5,632 nucleotides of DNA, from positions 1-5,632 of the forward strand of contig JADFHV010000155.1 of assembly GCA_022566975.1 (NCBI GenBank), read 5' to 3'. This DNA is from Chloroflexota bacterium. Lineage in GTDB: Bacteria; Chloroflexota; Dehalococcoidia; SAR202; UBA11138. Numbering within the stretch: position 1 is the stretch's first letter; each line of letters opens with the position of its first letter. The position numbers were made by a program, and so were the translations under genes. Under the pieces are notes generated by a model. That model had not been told where the DNA came from. It saw only the letters and a list, made by a program, of their open reading frames with translations, and searched no databases. This document shows, piece after piece, positions 1 through 5,632 of the stretch.

Positions 1-1
1 C

Positions 2-58
2 GTCGTCCGCGAAACGATCCTCGAGGACAGCCGGATGCAGGACTGGACTCGCGAGTAG
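2..58 (+). CDS. C-terminal end of a cut-off gene, possibly Orc1/Cdc6-like
   Basis: A reading frame enters from the left edge and ends at a TAG at 56-58, giving 18 residues, VVRETILEDSRMQDWTRE. The short pattern of a helix followed by 'LEDSRMQD' is reminiscent of the last winged-helix residues of haloarchaeal Orc1/Cdc6 initiators, and the ORB-like repeats immediately downstream fit that idea. The fragment is far too short for a family assignment, so this is inference from context. It would be convergent with the polymerase fragment at 196. It may equally be the end of an unrelated protein. Confidence 0.3.
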   Translation, partial: VVRETILEDSRMQDWTRE

Positions 59-80
59 GGCACCTACTACTGAGTGGCTG

Positions 81-192
81 GGGACGACGGAAATCCGGGG
101 TGGGGCGTGAGGAAACGACGGAAATGAGGGGGGTCGAAAATTACGTCGGAAACGTGGGGTTGGATCGAAACGACGGAAACCAGGGGTGGGGT
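81..192 (+). repeat. Four ORB-like G-rich repeats (possible haloarchaeal origin boxes)
   Basis: Four imperfect direct copies of ACGACGGAAA, each followed by a G-run, lie between two convergent reading frames. The cores start at 84, 115, 143 (ACGTCGGAAA) and 170, so the spacing is 31, 28 and 27 bases. The G-runs are GGGGTGGGG at 97-105, GGGGGG from 128, GGGGTTGG at 156-163 and GGGGTGGGG at 183-191. The first and last copies are the best conserved. Haloarchaeal origin recognition boxes are known to carry a GGAAAC-type core plus a 'G-string', so these look like binding sites for an Orc1/Cdc6 initiator. That identification is by resemblance; the repeats themselves are plain in the sequence. The spacing is too short and the copies too divergent for a CRISPR array. 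Confidence 0.6.
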
Positions 193-195
193 CCA

Positions 196-870
196 CTACG
201 ACAATTCATCGATTGCCCCGAACGACCTCAAAACGGCATCCCTCTCACCGGAGAGCTCTCGGCGAATGTCGGATCGGTCCCACCCGAGCGGTGAAAGCAC
301 ACTCTCAACAGCTCTGACGAGTTGCGTCTCGTAGTACGACGCATCGTACGACTCGATCTCCTCATGAGCCAACGCAACCCGTTCTCGAGAGCTCTTCTCG
401 TCGTCGACGACTACGTACTCGATGACCTGTCCTGGGTGGACAGCGAGGTCCTGCTCTCGAGCCCGCTTCAGCGCCGCCACGTTCTGGGTGTTCTGCGTGT
501 ATCCCTCCAGTGGCTTGGAGACACGATTCCGTTCGACGAGTTGCTCGACCGACACCGTTCCAGCGTGGAGGCGCTTGATCGCGTCCTGAAGACAGTCGAG
601 CACCGCGTCCGGTGACCGCGTGGCATCGAGTCGGTCGAGACAGTCCCGCTGGACGTCCTCGATGAACGGCGGGGTTGAGCGCTGTCGGGCTTCGATGCCT
701 CTGACCTTGAAGTCGTCGTCGCCGGCGACCGTCCCGAAGTACTTCGTCAGCGCGCCGGCGTTGCCCTCGCGCTGTGGCACGAACGCCACCCAATCGTAGT
801 GGGCTTCGTGTTCGAGCCGAATTTTGACCCGCTCCGTGATCGCCGTTGCGAGCGTCTGGAGGTCCTCACG
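196..870 (-). pseudogene. C-terminal fragment of a haloarchaeal-type family B DNA polymerase
   Basis: Numbering is for the fused frame. Landmarks run in the same order as in archaeal PolB thumbs: RLEHEAHYDWVAFVP at 126-140, TKYFG at 150-154 (the counterpart of the KKKY-type palm motif), RGIEARQRSTP at 165-175, VSKPLEGYTQ at 225-234, HPGQVIEYVVVDD at 253-265, and YDASYYETQLVRAVESVL at 283-300 followed by LGWDRSDIRREL. From memory this parallels Thermococcus polymerase (RGLEI, RPGTVISYIV, YDAEYYIENQVLPAVE). The exonuclease, fingers and DTDS catalytic motif would lie upstream and are absent, so no polymerase activity is possible from this piece. The acidic composition and the abundance of TCG/CGA point to Halobacteria. 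It ends with a TAG at 196-198, facing the ORB-like repeats. Confidence 0.88.
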
Positions 871-1194
871 GTCATCGTCGTCGTCCTCTGGGGGCTCCCG
901 AGTGATCATTCGGCGGAACGCGCCGAAAATCCCGTCGGCCTCCTCCGTTGTCTTGCCCTTGATGCTCTCGGTCATCATCGACGCCGACGCCGTGGAGATG
1001 GCGCAGCCTCTGCCCTCGAATCCGACGTCGGTGATGACACCGTCATTTACACGCAGGTAGAGGTTGACCTCGTCGCCGCACAGGGGGTTGAAACCCTCCG
1101 CGGTCCGGTCGGCGCCCTCCAGCTTACGGAAGTTGCGTGGCCTCCGGTTATGGTCCAGCAACACCTCCCGGTAGAGCTCGTCGATGTCGTACAT
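196..1194 (-). CDS. Chimeric frame: SufU N-terminus joined to family B DNA polymerase C-terminus
   Basis: This is one uninterrupted 332-residue frame with two unrelated halves. Residues 1 to about 100 are SufU, the zinc-dependent sulfur-transfer protein of SUF systems: MYDIDELYREVLLDH at the start, GFNPLCGD with Cys39 and Asp41, GRGCAIS with Cys64, then SASMMTESIKGKT. A full SufU needs a third cysteine in an RxKCA-type motif near residue 125, and here it is absent. From about residue 112 the protein is instead the thumb of an archaeal family B polymerase. The junction is an acidic run at residues 104-108. The ATG overlaps the sufD stop as TGATG, so translation is probably coupled to sufD. I read the SufU start as genuine and the fused frame as probably a chimera of two genomes; as written it would be a broken SufU. 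Confidence 0.75.
   Translation of the reverse strand: MYDIDELYREVLLDHNRRPRNFRKLEGADRTAEGFNPLCGDEVNLYLRVNDGVITDVGFEGRGCAISTASASMMTESIKGKTTEEADGIFGAFRRMITREPPEDDDDDREDLQTLATAITERVKIRLEHEAHYDWVAFVPQREGNAGALTKYFGTVAGDDDFKVRGIEARQRSTPPFIEDVQRDCLDRLDATRSPDAVLDCLQDAIKRLHAGTVSVEQLVERNRVSKPLEGYTQNTQNVAALKRAREQDLAVHPGQVIEYVVVDDEKSSRERVALAHEEIESYDASYYETQLVRAVESVLSPLGWDRSDIRRELSGERDAVLRSFGAIDELS
871..885 (-). other. Probable junction: GAC/GAT run encoding five aspartates
   Basis: On the minus strand this is GAC-GAC-GAC-GAT-GAC, coding Asp104-Asp108 of the fused frame. It lies exactly where SufU similarity stops and polymerase similarity is about to begin. Low-complexity aspartate codon runs are common in haloarchaea and could also occur in the linker of SufU ('REPPEDD'), giving a short shared sequence at which an assembler or a template-switching polymerase could join two molecules. 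The precise breakpoint cannot be fixed from one sequence; it could lie anywhere from about 855 to 905. Confidence 0.6.
886..1194 (-). pseudogene. sufU: sufU portion, N-terminal ~100 residues, truncated by the join
   Basis: This stretch encodes the SufU/IscU-like fold without its C-terminal helix and final cysteine. Visible ligands of the family's zinc site are Cys39 (PLCGD), Asp41 and Cys64 (GRGCA); the fourth ligand and following CATL-type segment are missing. SufU accepts sulfur from the SufS cysteine desulfurase and hands it to SufB in the cytoplasm. The position directly after sufD, with overlapping stop and start codons, is typical of Gram-positive-style and Chloroflexota SUF operons. 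If the join is artefactual, the true gene continues to about 140-150 codons in the source genome. The exact end of SufU-derived sequence is uncertain by some 10 codons, because the acidic residues at 100-110 could belong to either parent. Confidence 0.85.
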
Positions 1195-2537
1195 CAGAAC
1201 TCGAAGGTGTAGGCGGGCAGCGACTCCAGGAACATGCTCTCCAGACGCGTCTTGAGCTCGTCCACGCGGACGGTGTCGATGATCTCGCTGGCAAAGCCAT
1301 AGATGAGGAGCCGGCTGGCAGTCTCAGGGTCCACGCCGCGACTCCTCATGTAGAAGACGGTTTCCTGGTCTATGTTGCCCGCCGTCGCGCCGTGGCCGCA
1401 CTTGACGTCGTCTGCGTAGATGAAGAGGGCGGGCTTGCTGTCGATCTCGGCGTCGGCCGAGAGGACGAGGTTAATGTCGGACTGCAGGGCGTCGGTCTTC
1501 TGGGCGTCCTTCCTCACCAGCACCGTGCCGCCGAACACGGCCCTGGACTTGCCGTCGAGGATGCCCTTGTAGTAGAGACGGCTGGTGCCGTTGGGCTTGG
1601 CGTGGTCGATGTTGATGAGATTGTCCATGTGCTGGTCCCCGGAGGTCAGGTACAGCCCCTTGAGGTCGCACCGCGCGCTCGGGCCGTCCAGGTGCACGTT
1701 CAGGTCGTACCTTCCCAGGGCGGGTCCCTTCTGGAAGTTGTGCGACGTGAAGGTGCTGTTCGCCGCCTGGTACACACGCTCCGTTCCAACGTGAAAGGCG
1801 TTCTCGGTCTCAGCAAGGACGCGGTAGTGGTCCACGTCGGCGCCCTCGCCCAGGACTATCTCGGCCACGGCGTTGGTAAAGTAGCGGTTACGCCCGAGGC
1901 CGACGTAGCTCTCGATGATCGTCGCTTTGCTGTCAGGTCCGGCGACCACCAGCAGCCTGGGGAACGAGACCAACGGCTGGTCCTCATCCATCGACAGGAA
2001 GAGGATGTGCATCGGGGTCTCGAGGGTCTCGCCGTCGGGGATGTGGACGAAGGCGCCTGTCTGCATGAACGCGGTGTTAAACGCGGTGAACCCATCGTCG
2101 TCTACGGAGGCGTAATGTCCGAGGTGGGCTTCCACGAGAATCCCGTCGGACTGGGCCGCTTCGGCCAGTGTCGAGATTCTCACCCCGTTGGAGCTCTCCG
2201 ACCGGGTGGAGAGAGCCTCGGAGTAACGGCCGTTTACGAAGACGAGGGTTATCTGGCCGTTGTGGAGGAGCCCATCTTCGGCCAGGGAGTCAATCGTAAG
2301 ACCCTTCGACGCGCCGTTCGTTTCTAGGCTAAAGGTCTCGCGGGCAATTGGCGCGACGTTCGTGTACTTCCACTTCTCGTTGCCCCTGCGTGCCGTGGGA
2401 AAGCCCAGCTCGCCGAAGCGTTCGGCGGCGCGGCGGCGGATGCTGTGCAGCCAGGCCGGGCCGTCAGCCGCGAGGTCGCCCTCGAGGTCGTGGAACCGGG
2501 AGACGTACTCTTCATGATTGGAGGTTCTCGGTGCCAT
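1194..2537 (-). CDS. sufD: Fe-S cluster assembly protein SufD
   Basis: This 447-residue protein is the SufD subunit of the cytoplasmic SufBC2D scaffold, which assembles Fe-S clusters for transfer to apoproteins; SufD pairs with SufB and helps iron entry. An N-terminal helical part (to about residue 70, with RRGNEKWKYTN at 51-60) precedes the beta-helix core. Family landmarks are PRLLVVAG at 193-200, SGDQHMDNLINIDH at 299-312, SRLYYKGIL with AVFGG at 319-337, and DDVKCGHGATAGNID at 376-390. In the last one Cys380 and His382 correspond by motif to the Cys/His pair of E. coli SufD, His being a proposed cluster-site ligand. The C-terminal RLLIYGFASEII matches the family. The ATG is fixed by an in-frame TAG at 2544-2546, only two codons upstream; no Shine-Dalgarno is visible. 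Its stop overlaps the sufU start. Confidence 0.95.
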   Translation of the reverse strand: MAPRTSNHEEYVSRFHDLEGDLAADGPAWLHSIRRRAAERFGELGFPTARRGNEKWKYTNVAPIARETFSLETNGASKGLTIDSLAEDGLLHNGQITLVFVNGRYSEALSTRSESSNGVRISTLAEAAQSDGILVEAHLGHYASVDDDGFTAFNTAFMQTGAFVHIPDGETLETPMHILFLSMDEDQPLVSFPRLLVVAGPDSKATIIESYVGLGRNRYFTNAVAEIVLGEGADVDHYRVLAETENAFHVGTERVYQAANSTFTSHNFQKGPALGRYDLNVHLDGPSARCDLKGLYLTSGDQHMDNLINIDHAKPNGTSRLYYKGILDGKSRAVFGGTVLVRKDAQKTDALQSDINLVLSADAEIDSKPALFIYADDVKCGHGATAGNIDQETVFYMRSRGVDPETASRLLIYGFASEIIDTVRVDELKTRLESMFLESLPAYTFEF

Positions 2538-2607
2538 TTTGGTCTATCGGTCATTGCGCCGTCGGGGAGGGTGGGTCTCAGACTCGCCCCTACGGGAGGC
2601 GCATGGC
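2538..2607 (-). other. Spacer between sufC and sufD with imperfect hairpin
   Basis: This is the only sizeable gap inside the operon. It includes an imperfect inverted repeat at 2569-2589: on the plus strand GGGTGGGTC, loop TCA, GACTCGCCC, which is seven pairs of nine with two internal mismatches. On the minus strand it is preceded by GTAGG. There is no T-run after it, so it is not a standard intrinsic terminator. GTAGGGGCG-type hairpins turn up as dispersed intergenic repeats in some Chloroflexota genomes as I recall them, so this may be a decayed copy. A role in message stability or in lowering sufD and sufU output relative to sufBC is possible but not shown. Confidence 0.45.
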
Positions 2608-3411
<804 letters not shown>

Positions 3412-3414
3412 CGA

Positions 3415-4875
<1,461 letters not shown>

Positions 4876-4883
4876 GTATTCAG

Positions 4884-4889
4884 CCTTCC
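4884..4889 (-). promoter_or_regulatory. Ribosome binding site of sufB
   Basis: On the minus strand GGAAGG stands eight bases before the sufB ATG, a normal Shine-Dalgarno placement. It is the only clear one in the operon; sufC, sufD and sufU all start without a well-placed one, which supports initiation mainly at sufB with coupling or reinitiation further on. Confidence 0.7.
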
Positions 4890-4928
4890 AAACCTTTGTT
4901 GATGTCTTCGGTCAAGAATACCAAGATA

Positions 4929-4957
4929 ACTGTAGCACCGGCCATGCCCGCCGTCAA
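4929..4957 (-). promoter_or_regulatory. Sigma70-type promoter of the suf operon
   Basis: On the minus strand TTGACG (4957-4952) and TACAGT (4934-4929) are separated by exactly 17 bases. The -35 box matches the consensus in five of six positions and the -10 box in four of six. Transcription would begin near 4922, leaving a leader of about 47 bases before the sufB ATG. An A-run (AAAAA at 4961-4965) sits just upstream of the -35 box and might act as an UP-like element. I found no clear IscR/Rrf2 or SufR palindrome overlapping it. Confidence 0.6.
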
Positions 4958-5000
4958 GACTTTTTATGCAATATGGCTGAGAAAGGTATTGATTCCGATT

Positions 5001-5632
5001 TCACAATCTCGCGGAGCCCAGCATGGCCCCAATGGCCTGCTTGGCGGCGGCGGCGAGAACGGATTCGGCAATCCTTACATTTCCCGAGCCGTAAATGGCG
5101 GTGGTCTTGCCCCGACGCTCCGAGCTCCCGGACTCGACGTGGACCGTTGCCTGTCGGTAGGTCATCAGGTCTTCTCTGAGGACTGCCATAAGCGCCAGGG
5201 GGTCGCACAGGCTGTAACGGGCTTCATCCGGGTGAGAGGCGAACCAGCCGTCCGTGAGGTTGCGCGCGAGGGTCTCGGCGTCCGATTCGCCTGAGGCCCA
5301 CTGATCGTCCTCAACGGTCAGATAGACGTCGTCGCACACGTCGAGTCCGACGAGGGTGGTCGGGATGCCGGATGAGAAGACGACCTGGGCGGCCTCGGGG
5401 TCATTGAAGGTGTTGAACTCGGCGTGTGGAGTGACGTTGCCCGGCACCTCGAACGCCCCACCCATGACCACGAGCTCTTTGGTCCACCCGGCGAGCTTGG
5501 GCTCCCGTTGGATGGCCCTGGCCAGGTTAGTCAATGGGCCGAGGGCCACCAACGTCAGCTCGCCTGGATTATCACGGGTCTTTCGTATGAGGTAGTCGGG
5601 GGCGGGTTCTCTCTCCGGTTGGCCAGCAGGCA
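5001..5632 (-). CDS. Inosine-uridine-type nucleoside hydrolase, partial (N-terminus off the window)
   Basis: The last 209 residues of a nucleoside hydrolase are visible; the frame continues past the right edge, so the N-terminal calcium-binding DxDPGxDD motif is outside. Such enzymes split ribonucleosides into base and ribose in nucleoside salvage. In-window numbering: NPGELTLVALGPLTNLA at 21-37, VVMGGAF at 54-60, GNVTPHAEFNTFNDPEAA at 64-81 (supplying the substrate-binding Asn and Glu and the calcium-site region), GIPTTLVGLDVCDDVYL at 88-104, and LCDPLAL at 141-147. The last motif is normally HDP in the best studied members; here Cys142 replaces the histidine thought to aid the leaving group, as in a cysteine-bearing subgroup. 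The Asp143 calcium ligand is kept. It ends with TGA at 5003-5001, 125 bases before sufB, and is probably a separate transcript. No signal peptide can be assessed. Confidence 0.93.
   Translation of the reverse strand, partial: PAGQPEREPAPDYLIRKTRDNPGELTLVALGPLTNLARAIQREPKLAGWTKELVVMGGAFEVPGNVTPHAEFNTFNDPEAAQVVFSSGIPTTLVGLDVCDDVYLTVEDDQWASGESDAETLARNLTDGWFASHPDEARYSLCDPLALMAVLREDLMTYRQATVHVESGSSERRGKTTAIYGSGNVRIAESVLAAAAKQAIGAMLGSARL

Noticed and set aside
81..192. CRISPR array
   Set aside because: The repeated core is only about 10 bases plus a G-run, the copies diverge, and the spacing of 27-31 bases leaves no room for usual spacers.
362..793. 143-codon minus-strand frame in another phase within the polymerase fragment
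   Set aside because: It is very Arg-rich and overlaps the polymerase frame, which carries clear family B motifs.
196..1194. A novel sulfur-relay/replication fusion enzyme
   Set aside because: The polymerase piece has no catalytic palm motif, SufU has lost its last zinc ligand, and the parents are from different domains of life; a chimera explains this more simply.
1137..2327. Long 396-codon open frame on the plus strand opposite sufD
   Set aside because: It lies wholly antisense to a well-supported sufD, is rich in Val, Gly and Arg as expected from the complement of GC-rich codons, and shows no recognisable motif.
4876..5000. Riboswitch or intrinsic terminator between the nucleoside hydrolase and sufB
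   Set aside because: I found no stem of useful length followed by a T-run and no recognisable aptamer; the leader after the predicted start is only about 47 bases.

Overview
The window appears to be two unlike pieces of DNA joined near position 871-885. The right-hand part (about 886-5632) is bacterial: a SUF iron-sulfur cluster assembly operon on the minus strand, sufB-sufC-sufD-sufU, preceded by the end of a nucleoside hydrolase gene on the same strand. The protein style (a SufBCD scaffold plus a SufU whose first residues read MYDIDELYREVLLDH) and the high GC suggest a GC-rich environmental bacterium. My impression is Chloroflexota (Dehalococcoidia/SAR202-like), but that rests on recall, not on a search. 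The left-hand part (1 to about 870) looks haloarchaeal: it is dense in TCG/CGA trinucleotides, its protein is acidic, it encodes the C-terminal thumb region of a family B DNA polymerase, and beside that lie four G-rich repeats resembling haloarchaeal origin recognition boxes.

Layout from the left: 2-58 (+) is the end of a reading frame that may be the C-terminus of an Orc1/Cdc6-like initiator; 81-192 holds four imperfect ORB-like repeats between convergent genes; 196-1194 (-) is one open frame whose first ~100 residues are SufU and whose last ~220 are the polymerase; 1194-2537 (-) is sufD; 2538-2607 is a short gap with an imperfect hairpin; 2608-3411 (-) is sufC; 3415-4875 (-) is sufB; 4876-5000 carries the sufB ribosome binding site and a good sigma70-type promoter; 5001-5632 (-) is the nucleoside hydrolase, cut by the window edge. 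No stretch above 300 bases lacks a gene. I saw no tRNA, rRNA, CRISPR array, insertion sequence or convincing intrinsic terminator.

How the genes work together: SufB, SufC and SufD form the SufBC2D scaffold on which nascent Fe-S clusters are built with ATP hydrolysis by SufC. SufU normally relays sulfur from the cysteine desulfurase SufS to SufB. The very short junctions (3 nt between sufB and sufC, a TGATG overlap between sufD and sufU) indicate one transcript from the promoter upstream of sufB. No sufS is present in the window. The SufU copy has lost its third cysteine because the frame runs into polymerase sequence.

The most notable thing is that SufU-polymerase join. Its place in a GAC-rich low-complexity run and the change of lineage across it favour an assembly or amplification chimera over a true fusion gene. 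That can be decided from read data. If the left piece is taken alone, it looks like part of a haloarchaeal replication locus (initiator end, ORB-like boxes, PolB).
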